This document shows positions 11,157 through 22,648 of a stretch of 64,000 nt of DNA, in pieces. The notes beneath the pieces were generated by a model. The model did not search any database and was not told where the DNA came from. It saw only the letters and a list, made by a program, of their open reading frames with translations. The position numbers and the translations under genes were made by a program. Source of the DNA: Anticarsia gemmatalis (Eukaryota; Arthropoda; Insecta; Lepidoptera; Erebidae); assembly GCF_050436995.1 (NCBI RefSeq), contig NC_134764.1:5766001-5830000 (forward strand). Direction: 5' to 3'. Position 1 is the stretch's first letter. Every line of letters begins with the position of its first letter.

Positions 11157-12563
11157 CGAGGGTTGGTGCAGTCCTAAAGCATATAAGTTGTTATCTAAGT
11201 ATTTGTTAAGATGCGACGCTACTTCTCGTATTTTGTACCTTGGAAGGTCTAACAAGAAATGCACTGACTACATCGAATGTAAAGAATCCTAAAAAACAAA
11301 ATCTCTCCAGCATCATTCCAACCAAGCACAATTTTATTTAACACGTATATCATAAACAAGAAGCTACGTCTTATAAATTCAGTTTCACTTGTAAGATTTT
11401 ATCTAATTCCCGCAATCCCTTTGAAGGTAACTCAATTGCGTCGGTAAATCAATTTCATCTCTGTTCCCAGTAATTTTGGATACCCGTGTAGAATTAGGGA
11501 CAATGGATTTCGGTGAAAGCTTCTTAGTCTATTCAATATACCACTGAAGGAATTCTAATGGCTTTTTAGTTATTTCTTGGAAATAGAAATATTGAGAGAT
11601 GAGTAGGTTTTGGTGAAGCCTTGAAGAGAACAACTTTGTGTGTTTTAGATTAGCAGTAGCATGAAGATAAAATAAGAATAAGTGATAATTAATTAAGCAA
11701 TGATTTTTAAAGTTCATTCCTCTCGTCTGAACTCCACCTTACTGTAAAAGGGTGCATAAGATACCTAGTATGCTGTATTCATAATTCAATGTCTTTACAA
11801 AAAATTGCAAATACTTACTACTTTTTTCAATTCCAATTTGGAAACAGGTATTATTTCCTTAGTTTTGCTTGAAATCTCGATCCGGTTTTTAGCCATGATA
11901 GCTTGCTGACAGATGAACCCGTTAATCCTTGAATTATATTAGATAATAGTCATGCAATGCTTGAAATTACAACCAATGTCTTTCAATTATGCTATCTTCG
12001 AACTGCATTTTCAAGGACCCTATCAACTAGCTAACTCAAGACACATTATAACCTTAACCCTAACCCTCAGTAGCACAAACCTAAAGCCAAACATACATAT
12101 TAGAATATTAAACAATAACTTTATAATGATAATATAACATGGTCGATGTATTCAAGCCAGGTGAGCCGACATACACGAATATCAGAGGTTTGGAGGCCGT
12201 CCGTTCACTCGCTCTTTGAATCCCGCGCTCTATATTGCACCACAGAGAATTATCTACAATGCTACTATTACTTTTTATTATGTTCTACTGTAAAAACCTA
12301 TCCTACCTATGAAAGCTAATCCAGGAGGTTCTATACACCTATTTCGGGAGTTAAAGAGGTCTGGAAGTAGGTGTGAAGTGACCGAGATTATACAAATGGT
12401 AACAGAAATAAAGAAATTGTCTTTTTTTAAATATTGAAACTAAACTTGATTTTCATAATACATACTTCTGTTAAAATTATTACTATATAAATTACATTAA
12501 AGAAATTCTTTGACTGAGTCCTAAATTATATAAACCAATATTATATACCACTTACGAGTATAA
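11157..12563. other. No feature recognised
   Basis: AT-rich DNA. A short CCTTAACCCTAACCCT near 12049-12065 is too short to be telomeric. Confidence 0.4.
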
Positions 12564-12881
12564 TCAAGTTTTCGACGTCATACACCCATACTTCAATTCA
12601 CTATTGTCTGCAGCAGGAATATGTAGCAGTTCAATGTACAAGTGTCCAAGTACATGCAATGCAGTAGTATCTGTTAGATAAATTAATTTATCTTGATCAC
12701 GTTGGCCAAACTTTTTAAATAGATCTTTCCCGAAATTTAAACCTAACACTCGTTGGGCTATTGATATTACTACCGCTCCTGCAATGACATTGCCGTCTCT
12801 CTCCGGGTCTGAATATGTCAGAGGTACTCTACCAAATTTCACTACACTTGTTCTGTCCGTTTTGACATAAAACCTGAACAT
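12564..12881 (-). CDS. Hypothetical protein, 105 aa, intronless
   Basis: The minus-strand ATG sits in a favourable AAGAAAATG context two codons after an in-frame TAA, so the start is well bounded. The protein begins MFRFYVKTDRTSVVKFGRVP and ends GCMTSKT. It mixes charged and hydrophobic segments (VIAGAVVISIAQRVLGL about residues 32-48; ALHVLGHLYIELLHI about 73-88) and has no obvious signal peptide or full membrane span. A TATA-like TTTATATAG lies about 45-50 bp upstream (complement of 12924-12933). I found no AATAAA close downstream. I do not recognise the family. It reads more like coding sequence than its neighbours, but it may be a retrocopy, a decayed transposon frame or chance. Confidence 0.35.
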   Translation of the reverse strand: MFRFYVKTDRTSVVKFGRVPLTYSDPERDGNVIAGAVVISIAQRVLGLNFGKDLFKKFGQRDQDKLIYLTDTTALHVLGHLYIELLHIPAADNSELKYGCMTSKT

Positions 12882-12923
12882 TTTCTTTTATATTTTCCTT
12901 GTGGTTTGCGTTGAAACTGGCGT

Positions 12924-12933
12924 CTATATAAAT
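12924..12933 (-). promoter_or_regulatory. TATA-like element upstream of the 105-aa ORF
   Basis: The minus strand reads TTTATATAGA about 45 bp before the ATG at 12881. In DNA this AT-rich such matches are frequent, so support is weak. Confidence 0.2.
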
Positions 12934-14265
12934 TGAGATAGTACTAGTGGAATAAAACGCAGTGATTATTTAGAATTAAATCTATTTATTGATAGTTTGG
13001 TCACGCACAAAATGACATGAGCATGCGCTTACTTAATTCCGATTAGTTGATTTATTGAACACATAAGTTTAAACAAGTGTAATACTGCTCGTACATTTTA
13101 TATCAGGTATTAAGTTCTTTTTATGCTTTATAATGCTATAAGTTACTTTTATATTTTCAAATTGGACGTAGGCTACAGATGAAGTTGCTGTTTCTTTTGG
13201 CGTACTTTGTTTATTACGTCTAGAATTTTATTGACAAACTGGTGGGGATATTTCTGGTAAACAAACCAAGCTTTCGGGACTTAATCCTACTTTAGTATAT
13301 CACAAAGTTTACTATCGAATAGGCTTTATCTGTATGTTTGTCTGCATCTGCAGCCTCTAAAAGTTATCAAAAGATAACGACAACATTGCCACGTACACTG
13401 TACAGACAGACACTCACATAATAAGATAAATATTAGTTCATTGATCAATGTCTACATAATCTGCACTCTTGAGTATCGTAGTTAATCTCACTCTCTTACC
13501 TACGTGAAATTTATAGTGTAGAGATAAGAAAGTGTCATATACCAGAACTTTAATATAGATATTCATTCATATGGTCTCACTTTATTTATAACATAGTCTA
13601 TCAAACACTTAATATGCCGCTAATCTCGCCGTTAGGATTCCTTCCCTTTACATTTGGCGAATTTATTTGGTTGTTTTCAGAAGACCAGTAAATATTTTAC
13701 AGTGTTTACTTTTAAGTTTTAGTGGCTCGGTGTTTATTGAACTGTTAATCACAATAAAATACTTATTTAACAATAACTGTACAAATATTGTATAATCGTT
13801 CAACATTCACCAATGTTACTTAAGTTTTGAAACTGAACGACTAACTTTTACTTTTTACACACGCTTATTGCTAAGTGGTAATTTTTGGAGGACAATGTCG
13901 TTCAAACGTATTTATTTACTAACTGTCCTAGAAGCTATAGCTTCCATGAAATTGTCTCTAAAATTAATTGCCATTGCCTATGTAGAAGTAGTGCCAGTAG
14001 AATTTCTGGATTTTGGATGTTTGTCAGAAAATATACTAACTGAATATTGCTTTGTCAGTTTTAATTTATCAATTCAGTTCATATTTATCAGTATGATTAG
14101 CTATAATTAACCGGATAATAATAACCTATTGATATATACTAGATTGGAATACTTCAAAAAGATGATTTTGAAATTAAGACAATTTCAGGTAGAATCTAAT
14201 GCTTATTTGCACTCTACATTTCCTGATACAAAACCAACTTTACTATAACAATATTAACTAACGTA
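12934..14265. other. No feature recognised
   Basis: AT-rich DNA; the short frames present show no family resemblance. Confidence 0.4.
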
Positions 14266-14329
14266 TTATATAATATTATATAAAATAGAAGCTATAAACC
14301 ACAAAGAAACATGGAAACAAAAAACCCTG

Positions 14330-14460
14330 CAACCGAGGCCATTGTATTTTGAAAACGCGATGTTTTTCACCTGCGCCTGCGCACCGGCGGCGGCGCGGCG
14401 GCGGGCCCAGTCATTGACTGTAGGAAGCCAGCGTAAGGTCATCACACTCATTCAGCTCAT
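14330..14460 (-). promoter_or_regulatory. CpG-rich island with NRF1-like site; possible first exon on minus strand
   Basis: A sharply GC-rich patch (GCGCACCGGCGGCGGCGCGG around 14380-14400) stands out in AT-rich DNA. Positions 14372-14383 read TGCGCCTGCGCA, an NRF1-consensus site on the minus strand. On that strand an ATG at 14451 opens MSVMTLRWLPTVNDW followed by Ala/Arg codons, reaching a possible splice donor GCGCAG|GTGAAA near 14370. This could be a promoter with a short 5' exon, or a regulatory CpG island. The donor is only moderate and the frame is short. Confidence 0.3.
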
Positions 14461-17149
14461 TATCGACACTTACTCATCGTGTTATACCGTACTGTGATGA
14501 TAGCGGGGTGCCCCTAATTATTCCCGCTTTGTGAGGTAGCTGTTTACTTTAGTTTTGCATCGGTAGAGTTCGCAAAAACTGTTTTTGGCAATGTCCATAC
14601 TTTTTTTATCTTAAAGGTCCCTTAGTTAAGAATGAGTTTCAAGTTCCCAAAAAAGAGTAGGTTAAGAAAAATCTGACTATCATCATAGGTACCAAACTGT
14701 TCCGTGAATGGGATTTTGGCATTTGGGCAGCCATACGTTTAGATCATTCCGATTGGAAAAAATAAAAAATGAAAACGTAGGCTTACTACTAATAGATATA
14801 CTAACCTTGATTAGTTTTAATATCAAAAAAAATTAACCACTAAGTTTCAGCTTCAAATATATTGACTCCGCGCAAATAGAAAGAAGAATGAAAGAAATAA
14901 GAAAGTTTATTTAGTAAAACCAGCACAGAGACACACAAGAAAGATACTTAGTACATCACGATATAAAATGGTCGAGGATGTGTCTCACGGCTGTACCAAA
15001 TTAATATGGTGTAACATCCATGCAAAATAGTACCATGAAAGGCTTATTTAATAGTACATAACAACAGTAACAGCACATAAGCAAGATCATACACATTATG
15101 TAATCAACGGGCCGTCAGTTCGACTCCACTGGCCAAGGTTTCAATATTCAATACCTGTGCAACCTAACTGTTTCCTACAGTTATGTCCATTCGACCGTGT
15201 GCTGATCCTTTTACGGGTAGATGATTTTATTCATTGATTTTTTTGTTGTTCAATATGTTGATATATGCGTACGGTATGTAGTATTGTTCTGAATTGTTCA
15301 GCAATTTATTGTTCTGTTTAATTATTAGTTGCAGCGTTATATTTTGTTGTATTTTCTAATGAAAGATTTATGACATTTTAATCTGATACAAATCATTAAA
15401 TTGTAAAGTTTACACAGTAGTAACTGTACCTTCAAACGAGCCTAGGAAAAATACTTTAAATCACTAAAACTAAATAATGTGTAATAATATCATTCAACAT
15501 TTCTCTCAAGTAAGCTACATTATCTACAAAACAAATAACAAATAGACAGTATATAGTAAGTAATGCGACAATATCCCGGAATGATTTTCTTAAGGAACAA
15601 AATAGAGGCAAGTTAAATTATGATCATGAAATTGACACAAAATTACGACAAAACAGCTGATATTTTTAAATATCACATAATATTCTATTCATATTATGTA
15701 CTAAATATCATGAATATACGACACTCAACGCGTGACTATATAACGGCTCATGACAGAAAATATTTAGTGAAATTCTAACCACAAAACTGATGTAACTGTC
15801 CACAAGAGATGTTTTTTTCTGTACATAAACGCGAAGCTTAATAACCCAAGTTTAAACACGCAATTATCACTCTTAAAACCTTTGAAATAAATACGAAAAT
15901 TGCTTGTGTTTTTATAAAAATGGTTCATAAGATACTAAGGTATTGTTACGTAATGGTGTATCAAATTAAGTCTATTACGAATGTTCGTTCCGCGGGTTGA
16001 TCGTGGTCCTATGCATACGCATATTACGCATGTTTTACTATATTTGTTTGATCTCATTATACTAATGAAATTGAAGTGTTAAACCTTGTTACTTAATTGT
16101 TACAGATTATAATTAAGTGATGATTATGTCTGAACTTAATTATAAGTTAGTTTTAGGTTCCGCGTTTAGTTTTCCTTGTTTACACTATTTATCTTCCTGA
16201 AAAAAATAGATTTTAGTGGCATCAAAATTTGGCCCTAGTTCCTTTTGTTTGCTTAAATTAGGACAAATATAGTCATTAGGTAAGAGATTATCCGTTATAT
16301 TTGAAGGTGGTCTTAAGGTTATAATATTAAAATTTGATCTGATATCGACATCTAGAAAAACCTTTCGTAAATACTATGATATGGATAATGAAAATGGCAT
16401 TAATCTCCGATTAGCAACGCTATATTTTCGACGCAGTAACTAGTTGTATGGTCTAGAAAAAAGAAATGTTTTTCTTATTTAAAACAAAGAGTTTATCTAA
16501 ACAAAGAATAACATATTAGTTGCATATAGGCATAATCCAGTTCTTTGTTAATATAGATCTTAAACGTAATTAGTACGTTATTTCCTAGCTACCATAATAC
16601 GATTAAAAAGATTTTCAGTTCGAAACCAGATTACGTCGTTCATAAAACTCGATTCAGTGATCAGATTAACAACGTAGGTACATTACTTCCTTCTTATTGC
16701 ACAAAGTACTTACATCTCGTACATTATGTAATTTAAAGTCAACGAACTGTGACGCGTGTTAATTAATAACTGCAAAATAAACATGAAAAACTTCCGGCTT
16801 TTGATAGAAAAGTTTGTTGGAAAATAACTTGAGATTACACTGAAATCGTTAATATGTAAATACTTTAAGAAGTATTTGCATAATTAAAAATGTTAAATGA
16901 GTTTCAGTACTTATTCAAGTAGTCATCATCAATCCCTTTCCGTTCCTTGCACTTAAATCTGTCTATAGAAAGCTACTGATCTCATTTGCAACCAGTTCTA
17001 CACTCCTAAAGTACAATCATGTCTTATTTTCTCTTTCTGAAATAGTATCAAACTAGCTCAAGTTCAAAACCACTTATCCCTAATAACAAACTATTGAAGA
17101 CCCGAAGATCCTACTCAAATCAAAAAGCACTGGCCACAATGTTATCTAA
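14461..17149. other. No feature recognised
   Basis: About 2.7 kb of AT-rich DNA. Around 14895-15210 the sequence has repeat-like texture but I cannot tie it to a family. Confidence 0.4.
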
Positions 17150-17310
17150 AAACAGTGGAGGCTTTCAGGGAGGGATTTCCTCTGACCCCGCTAAATGTCA
17201 AGGTCGAGGGGACCTTGGCGCACACTGCAGCATCCACCCCCTAAAAGAGGAGGGGGTGAATCTCCCGCCCTCCCCGCCGCATGGGTTGCCAAAATACATG
17301 TATAGATACT
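17150..17310. other. GC-rich patch with short inverted repeats
   Basis: An abrupt GC rise covers about 160 bp. CACCCCCT and AGGGGGTG form an 8-bp stem near 17233-17257, and AAGGTC/GACCTT flanks a short loop near 17200-17217. An open frame runs through it, but nothing in the translation is recognisable. It may be a repeat fragment or a regulatory island. Confidence 0.25.
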
Positions 17311-17720
17311 ACGTTTAATATGGAATTATTATGTTAAATTGATTGAGTTCAGCGGTTTTAGATTGTGTGCTCATGAATTATGAATGTAGGTATACTTCCG
17401 CCTGTGAATTGGGTTTCAAATTTGCTTTGTACGTAAAGCTTTGTTCTTGAAATGATTCTGTACCAAGGATAAAACAGAACCATCGTTTTAAATTTAGGTT
17501 AGATATAAATTATCTAAATTTTACCTTTACTTTGTATTTGAGACGATTATTACCTAAACACTGTTCTGCACGGCTGACTTATTATCCTATAAGAATATTG
17601 CAGCAATACTACTACAATCTTTGACGTGCTAGCATTTCATTCAAGAAATATGTTCGGCTTAAGCCGTTTCTCAATATTTTGTGATAAGTAGTAGTCACAT
17701 ACACTTCCCTTTTTCGCTAC
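17311..17720. other. No feature recognised
   Basis: AT-rich DNA between the GC patch and the MITE. Confidence 0.4.
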
Positions 17721-17844
17721 TAACCCCCGGTTACTGAGTACATTTAGCGGCAGTTTATCTATTCAATAACGTTTTTTATATGAGTTTAACGCTAATGAAT
17801 GGCTAAACTACCGCTAAATGACCTACCTCAGAAACCGGGGGTTA
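17721..17844. mobile_element. Palindromic MITE with TA target duplication
   Basis: The element is flanked by TA and is almost entirely an inverted repeat: ACCCCCGGTTACTGAG with TAGCGGCAGTTTATC on the left, and the inverse on the right ending CAGAAACCGGGGGT. The foldback structure and TA duplication fit a mariner-type non-autonomous element; the superfamily is inferred only from TA. Confidence 0.8.
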
Positions 17845-17937
17845 GACAGTTAAAGTTGTCTTGAATAACAAACCCTACATACAAACGGAACAATAATCAT
17901 GCATATTGGAAGTAAACTAAGGAAGCAGGTGGTAAGG

Positions 17938-18408
17938 TCATTTACGTTGGCAATGGTCTAACTGGCACACATTACGTTTAACGTTCTCTTCAGGGAGCAT
18001 TTCAATGAATATGTAAACTAATCGCGGTTTCCTTACTACATAGAGTAGTGGATTGAAGACTAAAAATATACTTATAGGGTGCGGCGTGCAAAGAGAGCCC
18101 AGTAAAGTTTGTCTAAAACCTACGGTTGAGACAACGACACAATACAGTTTAGGGAATTCGTCCATAATGTGGTTATAAATGAGAAATCTATCGATCAAAA
18201 ATGCCGAACGAATTTTGATGCAATCTTTTAACGGAAAATACAAGTGGCTAAAAACATAGAAAATAGAAGTTTTTATGGCTAAATCAGCAGAGAAGGCTGC
18301 ACCCGAACAGCGCCGGCTAGTGTTACTGATTGAAGTATCCTTAGTACGATGCTCAGTTAGTGCGAAAATCCTTTTAGATCATGCACGTTTCTCATAAGTC
18401 TTCGTGTC
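17938..18408 (-). pseudogene. Broken open frame, weakly GPCR-TM7-like
   Basis: On the minus strand a frame stays open for 146 codons (18378 down to 17938). It can be extended upstream through one in-frame TGA (18379-18381) to a possible splice acceptor ATTACAG ending at 18409. The translation includes KTSIFYVFSHLYFPLKD and, later, ISIFLVFNPLLYVVRKP. The latter resembles the NPxxY end of a rhodopsin-class GPCR helix 7 followed by a basic helix 8. Its length is near the edge of what chance allows in this window. It could be a decayed receptor exon or simply a long random frame; I see no flanking exons. Confidence 0.2.
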
Positions 18409-18922
18409 CTGTAATCTCTCCTAATCCCAATGGACTAAGACAACACATTTACGTTTTCAAACAGGTATATACTTCAAGGCTATGTAATATTCACAATATC
18501 AGAGGAAGCGGAAAAACCAGACTATTTTTCCATCCATTACGGCAATGGTGAATTCCCTCGGGTTTAGCACCGCGCATTTAATGAGAGTGTATCTGGTAAC
18601 GACAGATTTTGTAAAACATAAAAAATCGTGGAACTAGCACGTGATTGTTTTATAAAGATTATAGAAATAAATTACATCTCATTATGAACGTTTTTATTAA
18701 ATTACATATAGGCGCTTTAAATTCTATTTTGCCCGAGCTTTCAACCCATTTGTCGGACCATGATTCCGTTTGACCTTTCTATAACAATAATCTTATAACC
18801 AACTCATAAAAACCTTGACTAATTACACCCTTTTCCAAAGACTTTTTTCAATAGTGCCAGTATCAGGAGTAAATTAAAGGTAGTAGTAATTAAAGAACTT
18901 AGAAATATTATGACTTAGGTTG
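18409..18922. other. No feature recognised
   Basis: No supported gene or repeat. Confidence 0.4.
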
Positions 18923-18963
18923 AAATTGGGCCTTAGTCTCGCCAGCAGTCTAAGGCCCAATTT
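18923..18963. repeat. Perfect 14-bp hairpin
   Basis: AAATTGGGCCTTAG and CTAAGGCCCAATTT pair perfectly around the loop TCTCGCCAGCAGT. It is shorter than a typical pre-miRNA and looks like a transposon end or foldback remnant. Confidence 0.6.
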
Positions 18964-19285
18964 AATATTTCAGCTGACATGATGATGATATTATAAACTA
19001 ACGTTGTGACCTCTCTCGTGACCACACATACCAACACCATCCTATAAATACAGAACCAGGCAGTTTCACGAACAGCAAACGAGGTTTTAAACGTTCCGCC
19101 GACGGCTGTCAATGAATGATTGATGGTAAACGATTAGTGGGAATTCATTGATGAATTGGATGTTTCCGTGACTCCAAGTGCTTGTAGCTGTCCTAATTTC
19201 TGTAAACAAAGAACTATAGACGAACTAAATGCTTTTTTAAAAGGCTTGGTATTATAGAGGTATTTTTAACACGTGAGGATATGGA

Positions 19286-19355
19286 CTCAAGGCCTAACCC
19301 CTCCCTTTTTTGGGAGGAGAACCTTTGCCCAGCAGTGGGATAGCAATGGGTTAAA
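19286..19355 (-). repeat. Interspersed repeat tail (CCCAGCAGTGGGA family)
   Basis: Contains GCCTAACCCCTCCC and GGAGGAGAACCTTTGCCC followed by AGCAGTGGGATAGCAATGGG. The same phrases recur at 23574, 24655, 34480, 39690, 42905, 45690 and 50015 in either orientation. I recognise it as a common lepidopteran non-LTR/SINE-type repeat. Confidence 0.6.
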
Positions 19356-19383
19356 AAAAGGATATTGTCTGTAGCAGTGCTAA

Positions 19384-19495
19384 TTTGTGGTGGTGATTAA
19401 GGCAAAGGTCGTGGAATTGATTCCCACAGGGAACAACTATTTGGTATTATTTTGCATTTGGTTTCTTTTTGGGGCTGTTATTTGTGTTTTCAAAA
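19384..19495 (+). mobile_element. tRNA-derived SINE, 5' part
   Basis: A-box-like TTGTGGTGGTGATTAAGG is followed about 17 bp later by the B-box-like GTGGAATTGATTCCCACAGG, then a body with AACAACTATTTGG. Mutated boxes and the lack of a cloverleaf mean it is a SINE, not a tRNA gene. Confidence 0.55.
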
Positions 19496-20040
19496 AGTCA
19501 GACAGAAGAATATACGTTTTTTTTACATTATCCAGGGACGTATTACCACTGAGCTTGGCTGCCAATCTCAGGAGAGTTCACACGAAGAGTTTGTTCCGTC
19601 GAGCGTCGGTATATTTTTGTACAATATATTTCTGTCGCTGGCAACCCCAGCCTCCCCGTTCGGAAACGTAGGGGATGATAAATAGCCCGCCTCTCTCAGC
19701 CCTTTTCGTATATATTTTAGGATCTTAATATAGAGGTTATTAAGTCGAAACTTTGTAGACATAATCTGATGTGTATATTACGCCCCTTTTCATTTGGAAA
19801 TGTAAACAAGACTCACCTGACTTCTCCAATTATATAAGAAGGAATAACTTGACGTTTTGATAGATTGTCTGTAGAGGCCTATAAAAAAGTAAAAATCGTT
19901 TGAATAAAATCATCTCAAAACAGGCACTTGGCAATGAAAAGCGTATAGGCTTAAAACTATTAGTACCTCCCTACACAAAGAAGGAAAAAAACAAATCAGC
20001 ATTCAACATTCCAAATGTTAAATTAAAAAAAATCTCTAAT
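19496..20040. other. No further feature recognised
   Basis: Short overlapping frames run through the SINE tail; no gene is supported. Confidence 0.35.
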
Positions 20041-20160
20041 GGCGCAACAATTTCGCGCGCTACTCTCCATTTAATTAGACCGAACGCAACTGCAGTGTTT
20101 AAAGAAGCGGCCATTTTCTGGTAGCGCCATTATGGCAGGTCGAACGACCTTTAGTCTACA
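20041..20160. promoter_or_regulatory. Candidate regulatory island: E2F-like plus GCCAT sites
   Basis: TTTCGCGC (E2F-type) is at 20051-20058. GCGGCCATTTTC lies near 20107 and GCGCCATTATGGC near 20124, giving several GCCAT cores as used by YY1/Pho. Another ATGGCGG lies near 20267. The same E2F-then-GCCAT order recurs at 40541-40570. No transcript is visible. Confidence 0.25.
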
Positions 20161-21173
20161 ATTACATCGATGCGAAAGCAATATAACGGACCGGCCTTGT
20201 TAACAAACAGCTAATCTGATTACTGGCCAGTGTTTGACCCAATCTCTTTTATTGTTTATCATAAAATGGCGGTAAAAATATCGTAAGACATGAATTTTAT
20301 GGCTTTATTGCGAATTGCGATTGTTGTCTTGTAATCATTGTTGTACTCTGAACCATATTACAATTTGTCTGAATTAATGTTTCAATAAAAATGTTTTTTG
20401 CAAACGGGCTCAGGATTTTTTCCTGCCAATATCTTATCAAAAATCCCATGATACCTACGTAAGCATATAAAAATAATTAATCGTTTGAAATGGAATAGGT
20501 ACGTAGGAACAAGGAAATATGTTGTTTTTTCAGCTATGCCGCGACCGTTAAAAATACTTGAATAAAAATTATACTGAATTTATTGACTAAATTAATTAAT
20601 TTCTGCGTTAATATAAAATATTAATTTCGAACTATCATACTTTTTCAATCTTAGTAACTACTTTTAGAAATATAGAACATACATTTTTCTTTCATTCGAC
20701 CTTTTGTTCGGGCTACTAAAGACGTAAAATATTTTTAAACAACAAGCCCAGAGCAGGCGTGTTCAGTATTTTTAGTTCTTTACTGTGTCAAGTATTGTAC
20801 GTAACAAGCATAAAAAACCTCTTTGTTGGAAATGTACTCATTACTGTCAGTTGAAAAAAGCCAAGTTAATTGGAAAATATAGAGAAGACTACCAAAAATG
20901 GAGCAAAAAATTCAATTTAATGAACTTGAATGTCGGCTGAAAAATCTAGGGCTTATTCGTATTTTAATTAGACTGGAACAGGGAACATTTGAGAGTTGTG
21001 AAGGACTTTTAAAATATCAAATCACTGGGACACTTTACATAACGATCTGAAGCAATTAAATGTTTGGAGTGGTGCTTCTATCTCATGAAATTTGATGATT
21101 CTGAAGACTGTTATTTTAGCATTAGGACATCGTGGAAGTGCGGAATTTGACGTCTTTAAGAAAATATTATGTA
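20161..21173. other. No feature recognised
   Basis: AT-rich DNA. Confidence 0.4.
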
Positions 21174-21435
21174 CTAGCTGACCCGCGCATCTTTACTTGC
21201 GTCACATAAGAAAGAATGGGTCATCATTTTCCCAGTTTTTGTAACATTTTTCGTTGCTACTCGGCTCCTGATAGCCGTAGCGTGATATTACATGTATAGC
21301 CTAAAGCTTTCCTCGATGAATGGTCTAGTCAACACAAAAATATTTTTTCAATTCGAATTAGTAGTTCCTTAGATTAGCGCGTTCAAACAAACAAAGAAAC
21401 CATTAAACTCTTCAGCTTTATAATATTAGTATAGA
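21174..21435 (-). mobile_element. Lep1-like Helitron
   Basis: On the minus strand it begins TCTATACTAATATTATAAAG and ends GTCAGCTAG, inserted between A and T with no target duplication. A terminal hairpin lies just inside CTAG but is diverged here. At about 260 bp it is a non-autonomous copy. Confidence 0.85.
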
Positions 21436-21457
21436 TATGTCTAGTAATACTAAGTAT

Positions 21458-21582
21458 GCTACGTACGTAGTTTCTATAGTGGGCTCAAATCGATTTCGCG
21501 ACCACCAATCTACAGAATATTCGCGATAAAGTTGCTTAACCAACTTGATCGTTTACCGACTAGCAAGCGAGACCCACTATAG
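21458..21582. repeat. Palindrome and flanking inverted repeat (possible small MITE)
   Basis: CTACGTACGTAG at 21459-21470 is a perfect palindrome. Next to it CTATAGTGGGCTC (21474-21486) is inverted at 21569-21582 as GAGACCCACTATAG, enclosing about 80 bp. This could be a short MITE with 13-bp ends; no second copy was seen. Confidence 0.35.
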
Positions 21583-22526
21583 TCAACATTGCGTACTAAG
21601 GTTAAAGGTATTGGTACAATAAATACCTAGAAACAGTGATACAATGGTCTGTAATGAACTGTCATTAAATAATTAGGCCACGTAGTTTGTAACGCGACGC
21701 CATTAAAACTTTTGTAGTGTAGATATTAGTAGATAACAATGTTAAATGTGCTCGGTTTTTTGGAGCTAAAGTATGTTAGCTTAACTATAAAGCGAAATAG
21801 TTTGTGTTTGTTGTTTTCGATAAGCATTTTAGTGAGTTGAAAATACTTGCTTAGATGATATGGCGCTAAATACTTTTGCTGTCTAGAACAGTTTCAAACT
21901 ATTTCTGCTTTAACATGAAAATAATCATAGTTTATGAAAAAAATTGCACCTATTATCACAAAACATACTCGATTGATAGGTTCGGAAAGAACGCATAGAC
22001 AAAACTCGCTGTACTTTTTACAATTTATTTATTTATTTATTTATCATCCCATTTTTTTATTCGTTTTGACAACCTTTGAAACTCAAAATAATACTTTTTT
22101 ACTATAACATAAAAATATAATAGTTTTTATACATAACACGCACAAATTAATTTAAAACTAGATTATAGTTATAATTGTAACCTAATGGTAACTAATGTCG
22201 ACTTTAAGTCACTACGCAGTACGCACTCCAATTCCAGACGGCCAAGGCAGCTTTCTAACCCTACACTCAACGGGATATCACTATTACTTGTCCTACACCT
22301 TACATGAAACCTGTTTCAACCTGCCGTTATCAAAGCACCGTTATATGCCGATGTAACTAAATACACATAGCAACAGGTTTTAATTGATACCCCACTGAAC
22401 GACTTTCTCTTGCATTTTATGCGCTTTTTATTAGTATTTGAATTTGGAATGCATTTGTTTTTTTTTTGTTGTTAGAGAATTTTTGTTGTGTCTATGGCCA
22501 GTTTGTCGTTATAAAAAAAAATGCAC
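21583..22526. other. No gene; short TTTA microsatellite
   Basis: A TTTA run lies at about 22024-22043. Otherwise this is AT-rich DNA without a supported feature. Confidence 0.4.
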
Positions 22527-22648
22527 TAACCGCCTGTTTCTGAGGTACATTTAGCGGTAGTTTATCTATTCAATAGCGTTTAAGCTCATATAAATAAACA
22601 GTTTGAATAGATAAATTACAGCTAAATGTGTTTCAGAAACCGGGCATA
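22527..22648. mobile_element. Palindromic MITE with TA target duplication
   Basis: Same family as 17721: both ends inside TA, inverted arms with TAGCGGTAGTTTATC and a GTTTAAGCTCAT centre. The outer CCCCGG run is mutated (CGCCTG left, CCGGGCA right). Confidence 0.8.

Noticed and set aside
12049..12065. Telomere-like CCCTAA repeats
   Set aside because: Only about two units; insect telomeres use TTAGG and this is internal DNA.
17094..17318. 74-codon frame through the GC-rich patch
   Set aside because: Length is explained by low stop frequency in GC-rich DNA; nothing recognisable.
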